The position numbers and the translations under genes are program-made. From AC-32 sp963717475 (lineage in GTDB: Bacteria > Actinomycetota > Thermoleophilia > Gaiellales > Gaiellaceae): a stretch of DNA of 64,000 nucleotides. The stretch spans positions 1,426,001 to 1,490,000 of the forward strand of contig OY970337.1 in assembly GCA_963717475.1 (NCBI GenBank), read 5' to 3'. The notes under the pieces are model-generated. The model worked only from the letters and a program-made list of their open reading frames with translations, was not told the DNA's origin and searched no databases. Shown one piece after another: positions 53,268-62,486 of the stretch. The number at the start of each line of letters is the position of its first letter. Position 1 is the first letter of the stretch.

Positions 53268-54485
53268 CTACCCGCGGATCTCCGTCCAGGCGTTCACCCA
53301 GTCCTGCTGGGTCTTGCAGGTTCCTCCCTTGCCGCCGCAGTCGGCGGTCGGGGTCGTCCAGTAGTAGACGTTCTTCCACCAGCCCTCGTCGTTCGTGTGC
53401 AGGGCCGTGCAGAAGTTCTTGTCCGTCGTGAAGGAGCAGGCTTTCGGGTTCGACGGCGCCTCGCCGAACCACTCCGCGACCTTCGCGTTCGCCTTCGGCG
53501 AGATGATGTAGTTCATCCAGAGGTACATGCAGTTCGGGTGGGCGGCCTTGGAGTAGATCATCCAGGTGTCCGACCAGCCGGTCGTGCCCTCCTTCGGCTT
53601 GATCGCCTCGACGGGCTTCTTGTCGCCCTTGAGGATGTTCTCCTGGTACGGCCAGGTCGTCCCGATCACGATGTCCTTGTTCGCGTACGACTGGATCTGC
53701 TTCGCGTAGTCGGCCCACCACTCGCCCACGTTCGGCTTCAGCTTCTTCAGCAGGTCGATCGCCGCGTTGAACTGCGTGTCGTTGAGCTGGTACGGGTTGT
53801 CGATGCCGAGATCCGGCTTCGTCGCTTTCAGGTAGAGCGCCGCGTCGGCGATGAAGATCGAGTCGTCGTAGATCGAGATCTTCTTCTTCACGGCCGAGCT
53901 CGGGTTCCAGATCGCCGACCAGCTCGTAGGCGCCTGCTTGACGACGTCGGTCCGCCACATGAGCAGGTTCGGCCCGCGACCGTGCGGGACGCCGTAGGCC
54001 TGGCCGTCCATCGAGTTGTAGTCCTGGTTCTTCAGGCCGCTCGAGACGTCCGCGTAGTTGGGGATCAGCGCGGTGTTCACAGGCGAGACGTCGCCGCGCT
54101 TCATCAGGCGAACGCTCGCGTTCCCGGACGCCGACACGCCGTCGTACTGGCCCGTCGAGACCAGGTCGATCATGTCGTCGGAGGTGGCACCGTCCTTCGT
54201 CACGACCTTGCAGCCGGTTTCCTTCGTGAACTCGTTCGCCCACGACTTGTCCGCGTAGCCCGGCCAGATCACGAGGTCGACCTCGCCCTCGTCCTTGGCC
54301 TTCTGCTTGATCTCGTCGAGCGTCGAGCCGAGGCCCGAGATCTGGGTCGAAGCCTTGCTGCCTCCGCCGCCGCTGCCGCCGCTGCTCTTGCTGCTGCCGC
54401 CGCAGCCGGCGGCCGCGAAGGCGAGCACGCCGGCGACGAGCGCGAGCACGGCCCAGCCGGCGAACCTCCTGTGCTTCTTCGTCAT
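53268..54485 (-). CDS. polyamine-type ABC binding lipoprotein (PotD-like), system 2
   Basis: A 405-residue binding protein. Signal and lipobox: HRRFAGWAVLALVAGVLAFA then AAGC (C28), followed by a Gly/Ser-rich linker. PotD-like blocks are VDLVIWPGYADKSWANEFTK, GYADVSSGLKN-type central region and IVIGTTWPYQENIL. Four C-terminal cysteines (ACSFTTDKNFC and ADCGGKGGTC) could form disulfides. ATG 54485 overlaps the ATPase stop (ATGA) and is preferred over an upstream in-frame start that lacks a signal. Confidence 0.88.
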   Translation of the reverse strand: MTKKHRRFAGWAVLALVAGVLAFAAAGCGGSSKSSGGSGGGGSKASTQISGLGSTLDEIKQKAKDEGEVDLVIWPGYADKSWANEFTKETGCKVVTKDGATSDDMIDLVSTGQYDGVSASGNASVRLMKRGDVSPVNTALIPNYADVSSGLKNQDYNSMDGQAYGVPHGRGPNLLMWRTDVVKQAPTSWSAIWNPSSAVKKKISIYDDSIFIADAALYLKATKPDLGIDNPYQLNDTQFNAAIDLLKKLKPNVGEWWADYAKQIQSYANKDIVIGTTWPYQENILKGDKKPVEAIKPKEGTTGWSDTWMIYSKAAHPNCMYLWMNYIISPKANAKVAEWFGEAPSNPKACSFTTDKNFCTALHTNDEGWWKNVYYWTTPTADCGGKGGTCKTQQDWVNAWTEIRG

Positions 54486-55558
54486 GCCTCTCCTTCCGTT
54501 GCCCCCGGTTTGCCGATCTCGAGCTGGTGCTCTGGGCGCCACTCGAGGAGAACCACTCGGCCGGCGGCGTCGAGCGCCTCGGCCGACGAAGTCTCGAGAT
54601 TCTGCTGGACGACCTGGAGCTCGCCACCGCGATCGAGCTCGACCACGAAGCGCGTCACCATCCCGGCGTAGACGACGTCGCGAATCCGGCCGGGCTCGCT
54701 ATGCATGCCGTCGCCCGGAGTCGCCCCTGCCTCCCCGAGGTGGATCTTCTCCGGCCGGATCGCGTAGCGCTTTCCGTCGCGCTCGAGCTCGTTCGACGTG
54801 CCGACGAAGCCGGCCACGAATGCGCTCGCGGGATGCTCGTAGACCTCGGCCGCCGTCCCGAGCTGCTCGATCCGCCCGTGGTTGAAGACGGCCACGCGGT
54901 CGCTCATCGTCAGGGCCTCGTCCTGGTCGTGGGTCACGTAGACGAAAGTGATCCCGAGCTCCTGCTGCAGACTCTTGAGGAAGAGCTGCATCTCCTGCCG
55001 CAACTTCAGGTCGAGCGCGCCGAGGGGCTCGTCGAGGAGCAGCACCTGGGGCCGGTTCACGAGCGCGCGGGCGAGGGCGACGCGCTGGCGCTGGCCGCCC
55101 GAAAGCTGGCTGGGCTTGCGGCCGCCGACTCCCGGCAGGCGCATCGTCTCGAGGACGTCCTCCACGCGCGCGCGCCGCTCGTCGCGGCCGACCCCCTTCA
55201 CGCGCAGCCCGTAGGCGACGTTGTCAGCAACGGTCATGTGCGGGAAGAGCGCGTAGTCCTGGAACACCGTGTTGACGTCCCGCGCGTACGGCGGCCTGCC
55301 GGTGACGTCGGCGCCTCCGAGCTCGACCCGGCCCTCGTCCGGCCGTTCGAAGCCGGCGATCAACCGCAGCGTCGTCGTCTTACCCGAGCCTGACGGGCCG
55401 AGCATCGTGAAGAACTCGCCGGCCCGGATCTCGAGGTCGACGCCGTCCACCGCGACGACCTCCCCGTACGACTTGCGCAAGCCGGCAAGGCGAATCCCCG
55501 CCGGCTGCGCGAAGGCGTCGACGGCCCGCTCATCGGAGATGTCCTCCCGCACTGACAC
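54482..55558 (-). CDS. polyamine ABC ATPase (PotA-like), system 2
   Basis: A 358-residue ATPase. Walker A GPSGSGKTT, Q-loop VFQDYALFPH, signature LSGGQRQRVALARAL, Walker B VLLLDEPLGALDLKL, H-loop THDQDEALTMSDRVAV; C-terminal TOBE region with AIRPEKIHLG. The order PotA-PotD-PotB-PotC-dehydrogenase matches system 1 in its transport part. Follows a 52-residue zinc-ribbon gene by 12 nt. Confidence 0.92.
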   Translation of the reverse strand: MSVREDISDERAVDAFAQPAGIRLAGLRKSYGEVVAVDGVDLEIRAGEFFTMLGPSGSGKTTTLRLIAGFERPDEGRVELGGADVTGRPPYARDVNTVFQDYALFPHMTVADNVAYGLRVKGVGRDERRARVEDVLETMRLPGVGGRKPSQLSGGQRQRVALARALVNRPQVLLLDEPLGALDLKLRQEMQLFLKSLQQELGITFVYVTHDQDEALTMSDRVAVFNHGRIEQLGTAAEVYEHPASAFVAGFVGTSNELERDGKRYAIRPEKIHLGEAGATPGDGMHSEPGRIRDVVYAGMVTRFVVELDRGGELQVVQQNLETSSAEALDAAGRVVLLEWRPEHQLEIGKPGATEGEA

Positions 55559-55570
55559 CGGTCGCGGCGA

Positions 55571-55729
55571 TTATCTCGCTTCGGCGGAAGGCGGCGAGCA
55601 CGACTGAGGCTCTCCTTCGCAACAGCCGAGCTTCAGACGGCACCGGGGACACTGCCACGTGCCGTGCCGCCACTCCATCTCGGCGCTGCAGCGCAGGCAG
55701 CGCTCGACAGGCTCGGACCGCGCTTCCAC
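55571..55729 (-). CDS. 52-residue zinc-ribbon protein
   Basis: GTG 55729 opens a 52-codon frame encoding VERCLRCSAEMEWRHGTWQC followed by PRCRLKLGCCEGEPQSC. Cysteines 11/14 and 27/30 form two CxxC knuckles 12 residues apart, a rubredoxin-like zinc ribbon; three more cysteines follow. It lies 12 nt before potA of system 2 on the same strand. Such small ribbons bind nucleic acid or protein; the function here is unknown. Codon third positions are GC-rich like real genes. Confidence 0.65.
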   Translation of the reverse strand: MEARSEPVERCLRCSAEMEWRHGTWQCPRCRLKLGCCEGEPQSCSPPSAEAR

Positions 55730-55761
55730 GCGGGCGAGCCTAGCGGCAGGTCCCGACGGCT

Positions 55762-56205
55762 CTAGCCTTGAGACTCGGCCGGGGTGTGCAGGAGGCTCTC
55801 GACCTCCTGGACGCCCTGGACGTTGCGCGCCTTCGAGACGAGGTCGTCGATCAGCTCCGGCGAGTCGACCTCGCCGCGGAGCACGATCTTGCCGTTCTCG
55901 GCGTTGACGTTGATCTTCCCCTTCGGGACATCCGGCTCCCGGAAGATCTCCGTCTCGACCTTGCGCGCGAGCGTGACGTCGTCCGGCTGCGGCTTCGGCT
56001 CCTCGCGCAGGTGCGTGGCCTTCTGCTTGAGCGCGTGGGTCTGCGCGACGGTGCCCTTGATCGCGCGCTTGCCGTGGCCCTGGACGAGCGCGCCGAGGCG
56101 GTCTGCGGCGACCTTCCGGCGGCGCCGGCCGTTGTCCGGGTCGAAGAAGTACGAGAGCGCGGCTCCGAACGCGATCAGCCGGAGGCGGCCCGGCCTGCGC
56201 GCCAC
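55762..56205 (-). CDS. BON-domain protein
   Basis: A 147-residue protein. A short N-terminal segment RLIAFGAALSYFFDPDNGRR resembles YtxH-like small membrane/surface proteins. A charged helix follows, and residues about 80-143 form a BON domain: LARKVETEIFREPDVPKGKI, GKIVLRGEVDSPELIDDLVS and VQGVQEVESLL. BON domains bind membranes or outer-layer polymers. Its start is 1 nt after the neighbouring acidic protein gene. Confidence 0.83.
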   Translation of the reverse strand: MARRPGRLRLIAFGAALSYFFDPDNGRRRRKVAADRLGALVQGHGKRAIKGTVAQTHALKQKATHLREEPKPQPDDVTLARKVETEIFREPDVPKGKINVNAENGKIVLRGEVDSPELIDDLVSKARNVQGVQEVESLLHTPAESQG

Positions 56206-56206
56206 C

Positions 56207-56500
56207 TCAGTCGCCCCAGTCGAAGTCGCGCGACTTGCTCCAGAGCCCGGTTTCCTGCGTCACAGGCTCCTCGTCAGGCCAGGCGTCCTCTTTCCGAGCC
56301 TCCGGAGCGATCGCCGGCTCCTCGCCGTCCATCGTCTCCTCGAGCCTCGCCTGCTCCTCGGTCTTGAAAAGCGGATGGTTCTCGAAAGGATCCTGGTCCT
56401 TGTACCGGTCGAGCGGCCTCTCGGACTCGAGCTCGGAGTTGCGCTCCTTCAGCTCGAGGTGGTCCTGGATCACTTGTGCAAATAGCGAAGTCGTTTCCAC
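56207..56500 (-). CDS. acidic protein of unknown family
   Basis: A 97-residue, strongly acidic protein starting METTSLFAQVIQDHLELKER and ending ETGLWSKSRDFDWGD. N-terminal helix, then a disordered-looking acidic region with DQDPFENHPLFKTEEQ. No recognised domain. The 1-nt gap to the BON gene suggests an operon. Confidence 0.6.
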   Translation of the reverse strand: METTSLFAQVIQDHLELKERNSELESERPLDRYKDQDPFENHPLFKTEEQARLEETMDGEEPAIAPEARKEDAWPDEEPVTQETGLWSKSRDFDWGD

Positions 56501-56543
56501 TTGGGACAGGTCCTCCCCTGGTCTAGCCCAACGGGGCGGGAGT

Positions 56544-58298
56544 CTATCTCCTCTCGGAAACGCCGGCAGTCATCACCTTGTTCTTCCCGGCACGTTTTGC
56601 CTCGTAGAGCGCGCCGTCGGCGGCGGCGACGATGTTCTCCGTCCCGGAGCCTTCCGGGAAGGCTGCGACCCCGAGGCTGACGGACACCCGGATCCTCGTC
56701 CCGTCCGGCGCGAGGATCGTCCGCTGCTCGAGCGCCGTCCTGACCCGCTCGGCGAGCTGAGACGCGCCTGCTAGGTCGGTGCCCGGGAGCACGATCGCGA
56801 ACTCCTCGCCGCCCCAGCGGGCAGGCACGTCGATCTCGCGGACGCACTCGCGCAGCGTGTCGGCGAACTCCACGAGGACGGTGTCCCCCACTGGGTGGCC
56901 GAAGCGGTCGTTGATCGACTTGAAGCTGTCGAGGTCCGCGAGAACGAAGGCGACCGAGCCGCCGAAGCGCTCCGCGCGAAGGAGCTCGCCGGCGAGGGCG
57001 TCCTCGCACTGGCGGCGGTTCGCGAGGCCGGTGAGCATGTCGACGAGGGCCTGGCGCGTGACGATCCGGTGCAGCCGCGCATTTTCGAGCGCAACCGCGG
57101 CGTGCGCGACCAACGACGCGGCGATGCGGCGCTGCTCGAGGCTGAAATCGCGGCCCGAGAGCGTGAGCGTCCCGAAGCTCTGGCGCCCCGCCGTCAGCGG
57201 CAGCTCGAAGCGCTCGCCACGGTCGGAGATCGTGCCGGTCTGGACGACCTCGCCGCCGAGGCCGACGACGATCCCTGCGGTCGCGCCTGTTGCCTGGACG
57301 ACCGTCTCGATGATCACGCGCAGCAGCTGGTCGACGTCGTGCGTGGCCGCGAGCGCGTCGCCGAAGCGCACCGTCGCTTCGCGCAGCCGCGCCCTCTCCG
57401 CGTCCAGCTCGTCCATCCGCGCCTGGAGCTGATCGGCCATCTCGTTGAACGCGATCCCGAGGCGCGCGAACTCGTCCCGGCCGGTCACCTGCACCCGCCG
57501 GTCGAGCCGGCCGCGCGCGATCGCGTTCGCGGCATCCGCCAGGCGGCCGAGCGAGACGACGATCGAGCCGCCGATCACGTAGGCGACGAGGGCGATCAGG
57601 ATCAGCGAGCCGAGGACGCCGAGCATGAGGCGGCGGTCGGCCTTGGCCACGGCGCTGTCGATTCCCCGCTGCGGGGAGAGGATCGCCAGCTTGGTCGAGC
57701 TCTGTACCTGCGACGGCGTGGCGAGCGCCCGGTAGGAAGACCCGGCGAGCCGGATCGTGTCCGGCCCCAGTGGAAGCAAGACCGGCACATGGGCGAGCGC
57801 CTTGGGCCCGGAGCTGATGCGGTCGTTCTCGAGGACGACCAGCGAGTCGCCGCTCCGCAGGCGAACGAGCGTGCTGAGGTGGCCGCGATCCGTGAGGGGC
57901 ACGCCCCCGATCACGGTGCCGAGCGGCTTTCCCGGACGCGTGAAGACGGCCACGCGCGTCGGCCTGCCCATCGTCGCGGCCGGCCCGGTGGTGAGCGCCG
58001 GCGAGCGGAGCCAGACGCCGTGCTTGCCTGCGAGCATGCGCTGAAGGGCCTCGCGGTCCCGCACCTGGAGGGCGCGCTGGAACCGCCTGTTGTTCGCGAG
58101 CGCGGTCGCCCTGTTGGTCACGCGGGCGGACTCGGCCTGGTACGAGCCGACTACGGCCCGCAGCCCGGCCTCGAGCCGGGCATCCACCTTGCGCGTCTCA
58201 CTGCGGCGCGCGACGGCGTGCAGGCCCCAGGCCGCGGCCCCCAGCGGAAGCAAGGAGACAAGTAGGAAATACGCGACGAGTTTGAGCCTGAAGCTCAT
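56544..58298 (-). CDS. membrane diguanylate cyclase with HAMP, GAF and GGDEF domains
   Basis: A 584-residue sensor enzyme making cyclic di-GMP. Span 1 at about 7-24 (VAYFLLVSLLPLGAAAWGLH), an outside sensor domain of about 200 residues, span 2 at about 236-256 (LGSLILIALVAYVIGGSIVV), HAMP (LGRLADAANAIARGRLDRRV), a GAF-like domain (about 325-425) and GGDEF. The active site is GGEEF (496-500), with the feedback I-site RxxD at 487-490. Both are intact, so it should be active and product-inhibited. No EAL domain. Divergent from the His-rich protein gene. Confidence 0.92.
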   Translation of the reverse strand: MSFRLKLVAYFLLVSLLPLGAAAWGLHAVARRSETRKVDARLEAGLRAVVGSYQAESARVTNRATALANNRRFQRALQVRDREALQRMLAGKHGVWLRSPALTTGPAATMGRPTRVAVFTRPGKPLGTVIGGVPLTDRGHLSTLVRLRSGDSLVVLENDRISSGPKALAHVPVLLPLGPDTIRLAGSSYRALATPSQVQSSTKLAILSPQRGIDSAVAKADRRLMLGVLGSLILIALVAYVIGGSIVVSLGRLADAANAIARGRLDRRVQVTGRDEFARLGIAFNEMADQLQARMDELDAERARLREATVRFGDALAATHDVDQLLRVIIETVVQATGATAGIVVGLGGEVVQTGTISDRGERFELPLTAGRQSFGTLTLSGRDFSLEQRRIAASLVAHAAVALENARLHRIVTRQALVDMLTGLANRRQCEDALAGELLRAERFGGSVAFVLADLDSFKSINDRFGHPVGDTVLVEFADTLRECVREIDVPARWGGEEFAIVLPGTDLAGASQLAERVRTALEQRTILAPDGTRIRVSVSLGVAAFPEGSGTENIVAAADGALYEAKRAGKNKVMTAGVSERR

Positions 58299-58374
58299 CT
58301 TGACCCCACTATGGAGTTTTCGGCCGTTCTGCCGATAACCACGCTAAAGTGGATCGGCAAGAGACGGGGAAAAA

Positions 58375-59103
58375 TTGAGCAGAATTCTCGTAATAGTGGT
58401 GGTGGCACTCACGTTCGGCGCTGCGGTTCTCGCAGCCGTGAACCTGCCCTCACTCGTGGTCAACCGCAGCGCACCCGTGGTCGCGCCGCAGCTGAAGATC
58501 GCCCCGGGTAGCAGTGCCAGCGGACCGACGGTCGTCCACGCCGCGCCGCTCGCGCAGCCGGCTCGAAGCAAGCCTGCGCCGGTCGCGACCGTAGGGCCGG
58601 CCGTCTTCCATGCGCCGGCGCCCGCTGCGACGACGGTTTCCGCTCGTGCTGCCACTGGCCGCGCGGCCGGCCGCCTCGCCGTCCGGCACGTCGCCCGCCC
58701 TCGCTTCCCGAAGCCGGCCCCACCGCCGGCAGCCCCTGCAGCGCCCGTCGCTCCGCAGCCCGCTCCGCCTCCGCCTCCCGAGACGCCGGCTCCGGCTCCT
58801 TCAGCACCGGGCCACGGTCACGGCCATGGCCACGCGTACGGGCACGCGAAGCACGATCAGGGTCACGGTCACGGTCGCGGGCACGATCACGGCCATTCGG
58901 CGCCTCCCGCGGGCCGCCACGACAAGGGGCACGGGCACGGCGATCAGGGTCACGGCCAGGGACACGGGCGCGGCCACGACCACGGCCAAGACGAGGTTCA
59001 CGGTGGGGGCAACGGCCACGGCGGCGGCGGCAACGGCCACGGCGGCGGTGGCGGCAACGGCCAGGACGAGAACGGCCAACGCGGCCACGGGTCGAACCAC
59101 TAG
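58375..59103 (+). CDS. His/Gly-rich repetitive exported protein
   Basis: A 242-residue protein with an N-terminal span (SRILVIVVVALTFGAAVLAA), a Pro/Ala-rich stalk (about 95-145) and a C-terminal 100 residues built from GHGHGHGHAYGHAKH, GRGHDHGHS, GQGHGRGHDHG and GNGHGGGG units: over 30 histidines with Gly, Asp and Gln. This looks like a metal-binding or hydrated surface tail. The DNA repeats (GGCAACGGCCACGGCGG and similar) mean the length may vary between strains. TTG start at 58375 after GACGGGGAAAAA. No known family. Confidence 0.65.
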   Translation: MSRILVIVVVALTFGAAVLAAVNLPSLVVNRSAPVVAPQLKIAPGSSASGPTVVHAAPLAQPARSKPAPVATVGPAVFHAPAPAATTVSARAATGRAAGRLAVRHVARPRFPKPAPPPAAPAAPVAPQPAPPPPPETPAPAPSAPGHGHGHGHAYGHAKHDQGHGHGRGHDHGHSAPPAGRHDKGHGHGDQGHGQGHGRGHDHGQDEVHGGGNGHGGGGNGHGGGGGNGQDENGQRGHGSNH

Positions 59104-59113
59104 CATCCGGCGG

Positions 59114-59293
59114 ATGCCAAAGCTCACTCGCCGCGCGGGAACGTTCGGGCTCGCCCTGACGCTCTGGGACGTCTGGAAGCGGATCCCGCCCCATCACCGC
59201 AAACGGATCATGAAGCAGGCCCGTAAGCACGGACCCAGGCTCGCCGCGCGTGCGATGCAGGCGCAGCAGGCCCGTCGTCAGCGCCCGCGCTAG
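59114..59293 (+). CDS. small basic protein of unknown function
   Basis: A 59-residue, very basic protein beginning MPKLTRRAGTFGLALTLWDV and ending MQAQQARRQRPR, with a central WKRIPPHHRKRIMKQARKHG. Helical, possibly nucleic-acid binding. ATG 59114 is 10 nt after the His-rich gene stop. Its end is 4 nt from the convergent sucA stop. Confidence 0.65.
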   Translation: MPKLTRRAGTFGLALTLWDVWKRIPPHHRKRIMKQARKHGPRLAARAMQAQQARRQRPR

Positions 59294-59297
59294 CGCT

Positions 59298-62180
59298 CTA
59301 GCTCAGAGCCTCGCGAACGATGCGGTCCTGCTCGCGCAGGTGCGCCGTCGGATAGCCCTCGCTCGGGCTCGCCCGCCACGGCCGCCCCGCGAAGCGGAGC
59401 TTGACCCCGGGGCGGAGCGACTCCTCGAGCCGGTGGCGGATCGCGCGCCACGGGCCCATGTTCTGCGGCTCCTCCTGCGCCCAGACGACCTCCTCGAGGT
59501 GCGGGAAGGAGCGGACGAGCTCGGCCGTGCCAGTCAGGGGGAAGGGGTAGAGCTGCTCGACGCGCCCGATCGCGAGCCAGGGCGCCTCGCGGCGCAGCTC
59601 GTGTCCGGCAAGGTCGTAGTAGACCTTGCCCGAGCAGAGGACAAGGCGGCGGACGTTCTCGGGCGCGACCTCGGCGTCGGCGATGACCGTGCGGAACGAG
59701 CCCTCGGCGAGGTCGGCGAGCGTCGACGAGGCCTCCTTCAGGCGCAGCAGGCCCTTGGGCGTCATCACGACCAGCGGCCGCGCGCTCGGATCGAGCGCCT
59801 GGCGGCGGAGCAGGTGGAAGTACTGCGCGGCGGTCGTGCAGTTGGCGATCCGGATGTTCTCCTGCGCCGCGAGCTGGAGGAAGCGCTCGAGCCGCGCGCT
59901 CGAGTGCTCGGGCCCGTTGCCCTCGTACCCGTGCGGCAGGAGCAGGGTCAGCCGTGACGTCTGGCCCCACTTCGAGAGCCCGGACACGATGAACTGGTCG
60001 ACCGCGATCTGGGCGCCGTTGACGAAGTCGCCGAACTGCGCCTCCCAGCACACGAGGGACTCCGGCGCCGCGATCGAGTAGCCGTACTCGAAGGCCACGC
60101 ACGCATATTCGGAGAGCGGCGAGTTGTGCACCTCGAAGGACGCCGCGGCTTCACGCAGGTTTTGGACCGGCGTATACGCCTCGCCGGTCTGGAGGTCGTG
60201 GAGGACGAGGTGGCGGTGCGCGAAGGTTCCGCGCTCGGTGTCCTGTCCCGTCAGCCGGGCCGGGATGCCCTCGACGAGAAGGCTCGCGAACGCCAGCTCC
60301 TCGGCCTGGCCCCAGTCGATGCCGCCCTCGTCGAGCGCGGTGCGGCGGCGCTCGAGCTGCCGCACGAGCTTCGGGTTGACGGTGAAGCCGTCGGGCGCGC
60401 GCAGCAGCTCCTCGTTCAGCTCGCGCAGCTTGTCCTCGGCGACCGCCGTCACGACCTCCGCGCCCGTGGCCGAGGGGATGCGGCCCTCGTAGGCGACCGC
60501 CGGGACGCCCTCGCGGAAGGTCGCCTTCAGCCGCTCGTGCGCGTCCTTGAGCGCCTGCTCGGCCTTTCCCGACAGCGCTTCTGCGTCCTCCTGCGAGATC
60601 ACATCTGCGGCGACGAGCTCCTGCGCGTACTGCTCGCGGACGCTCGGCTGGATCTCGATTCGCGCCGCCATCAGCGGCTGCGTGTACGCGGCCTCGTCCC
60701 CCTCGTTGTGGCCGTGCCGGCGGTAGCCGACGAGGTCGATCACGAAGTCGGTGGAGAAGCGCCGCCGGAACTCGAGCGCGAGGCGAACGGCCGCGAGCGC
60801 CGCCTCGGGGTCGTCCGCGTTGACGTGGACGATCGGGATGTCGAAGCCCTTGGCGAGGTCGCTCGAGTAGCGCGTCGAGCGGCCGTCGGCGGGATCTGTC
60901 GTGAAGCCGATCTGGTTGTTGGCGATCAGGTGGAGCGTTCCGCCGGTCGAGTAGCCGTTCAGGTTGGCGAGGTTGAGCGTCTCCGCCACGACTCCCTGCG
61001 CCGGGAACGACGCGTCGCCGTGGATCTGGATCGGCATCGCGACGGAGTAGTCGCTGTAGCCCGTGCGGCTCGAGCGGTCGGTCTGCTCGGCCCGGGTGCG
61101 GCCCTGGACGACCGGGTCGACCGCCTCCAGATGGCTCGGATTCGACGCGAGCGTGACCGTGATCTCGCCGGCCGGCGTCGTTCGTGAGCCTTCCGCGCCG
61201 AGGTGGTACTTGACGTCGCCTGTTCCGCCCTCGGGGTCGGCGACGACGGCTTCGAGGGTCCGCTCGCCCTCGAACTCGCGGAGGATCGTCTCGTACGGGC
61301 GGCCGAGGACGTGCGCGAGGACGTTGAGGCGGCCGCGATGCGCCATCCCGAGCACGACCTCGTGTGCGCCCTCGTCGGCGGCGAGGGCGATCGCCTCGTC
61401 CAGCATCGGCACCATCACGTCCAGGCCCTCGATCGAGAACTGCTTCTGGCCGAGGAACGCCCGGCGCAGGTAGCGCTCGAAGCCCTCGACCTCGGCGAGG
61501 CGCCCGAGCAGCGCGCGCTGCTCGTCCGGCTCGAGCGGCTTGCGGTAGCTGCCGGACTCGATCGCGGCGTGCAGCCAGGCTCGCTGCTCGTGGTCGGAGA
61601 TGTGCTCGACCTCGTAGGCGCTCGTGCCGCAGTAGATCTCGCGCAGTCGCGGCAGGACATCGGCCGCGGTCTCGCCCGGGACGTTGACGCCGAGCGCGGC
61701 GGCGGGAATCCGGGCCTGCAGCTCGGGCGTGAGCTCGGGCTCGAGGCGCTCGGCCTCGAGCGACGGGTCGCCGACGGGCTCGGAGCCGAGCGGATCGAGC
61801 CTCGCGGCGAGGTGGCCTTGCGTGCGGATGGCCGCGACGAGCGCGACTGCCGCGGCGACGGCTGCGAGCAGCTCGTCGTCCACGGCGGGCGCCGCCGGAG
61901 CCGCCGGCGTCTCGGGGGCGGCAGCCGGCGGAGGTGGCGCCGCGGGCGGTGTTGGCGGCGGAGGCGTCGGAGGCGGCAGCGTCGGGGCGGCGGCGTGGCC
62001 GTTTCCGTCTGTGCGCACGAGCTCGAGCAGCCGCGTCAGGCCCGGATGCGCCGCGACGACCTCGCTCGAGCCGCTCTCGAAGAGCGCGCGCCACTCGGGC
62101 GGGACGGCCTCGGGGTTCTCGAGGTACTGCTCGAGAAGCGCCCGCGCGTAGCCCGCGTTCAGCCCGTCGACGTCATGCAT
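59298..62180 (-). CDS. sucA: 2-oxoglutarate dehydrogenase E1 component
   Basis: A roughly 960-residue thiamine-diphosphate enzyme that decarboxylates 2-oxoglutarate in the TCA cycle. The N-terminal E1-type helix (DGLNAGYARALLEQYLENPE) is joined by a Pro/Ala linker (about 72-105) to the core. Key blocks: EVVLGMAHRGRLNVLAHVLG, DVKYHLGAEG, LASNPSHLEAVDPVVQGR, DASFPAQGVVAETLNLANLN, IANNQIGFTTDP, GYRRHGHNEGDEA and LLPHGYEGNGPEHSSARLER. Unlike mycobacterial Kgd it has no E2 catalytic domain in the linker, so a separate E2 is needed. ATG 62180 preferred; GTG 62186 is possible. Confidence 0.95.
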   Translation of the reverse strand: MHDVDGLNAGYARALLEQYLENPEAVPPEWRALFESGSSEVVAAHPGLTRLLELVRTDGNGHAAAPTLPPPTPPPPTPPAAPPPPAAAPETPAAPAAPAVDDELLAAVAAAVALVAAIRTQGHLAARLDPLGSEPVGDPSLEAERLEPELTPELQARIPAAALGVNVPGETAADVLPRLREIYCGTSAYEVEHISDHEQRAWLHAAIESGSYRKPLEPDEQRALLGRLAEVEGFERYLRRAFLGQKQFSIEGLDVMVPMLDEAIALAADEGAHEVVLGMAHRGRLNVLAHVLGRPYETILREFEGERTLEAVVADPEGGTGDVKYHLGAEGSRTTPAGEITVTLASNPSHLEAVDPVVQGRTRAEQTDRSSRTGYSDYSVAMPIQIHGDASFPAQGVVAETLNLANLNGYSTGGTLHLIANNQIGFTTDPADGRSTRYSSDLAKGFDIPIVHVNADDPEAALAAVRLALEFRRRFSTDFVIDLVGYRRHGHNEGDEAAYTQPLMAARIEIQPSVREQYAQELVAADVISQEDAEALSGKAEQALKDAHERLKATFREGVPAVAYEGRIPSATGAEVVTAVAEDKLRELNEELLRAPDGFTVNPKLVRQLERRRTALDEGGIDWGQAEELAFASLLVEGIPARLTGQDTERGTFAHRHLVLHDLQTGEAYTPVQNLREAAASFEVHNSPLSEYACVAFEYGYSIAAPESLVCWEAQFGDFVNGAQIAVDQFIVSGLSKWGQTSRLTLLLPHGYEGNGPEHSSARLERFLQLAAQENIRIANCTTAAQYFHLLRRQALDPSARPLVVMTPKGLLRLKEASSTLADLAEGSFRTVIADAEVAPENVRRLVLCSGKVYYDLAGHELRREAPWLAIGRVEQLYPFPLTGTAELVRSFPHLEEVVWAQEEPQNMGPWRAIRHRLEESLRPGVKLRFAGRPWRASPSEGYPTAHLREQDRIVREALS

Positions 62181-62225
62181 GGACACACCTTTGTTCTAGC
62201 AGCCGGCATCCCTGCCGGAGCGGCC

Positions 62226-62486
62226 TCAGAAAATGGGGTTGTTCGTGATCACCGCGAGGGCGAGCCCGACGATGAAGCAGAGACCGGAGACGAAGACCGC
62301 CGCCGCCGCGAGCCGCGCGTGGCGGCCGCCCATCGCAGTCGCGATCAGCGCGATCAGGATCGCGAAAGGGATCACGCGCGCCGGCCGGTAGGCGAGCCCG
62401 ATCAGGCTCGCGAAGAGCGCGAGAGAAGCGAGCAGACCCGCGATCGCGTCGGCCGGACGGGCCTCCTGGATCGGCGTAGCGCTCAC
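62226..62486 (-). CDS. small three-span membrane protein
   Basis: An 86-residue protein with hydrophobic segments AGLLASLALFASLIGLAY, VIPFAILIALIATAMG and AAAAVFVSGLCFIVGLALAV, ending NNPIF. No family recognised. ATGA-type overlap with the gene upstream (62483-62737), and 39 nt from the start of sucA. Confidence 0.6.
   Translation of the reverse strand: MSATPIQEARPADAIAGLLASLALFASLIGLAYRPARVIPFAILIALIATAMGGRHARLAAAAVFVSGLCFIVGLALAVITNNPIF

Noticed and set aside
58800..59100. CRISPR-like or satellite array
   Set aside because: The short GGCCACGG-type repeats are codons of the His/Gly-rich tail, irregular in spacing and without unique spacers.
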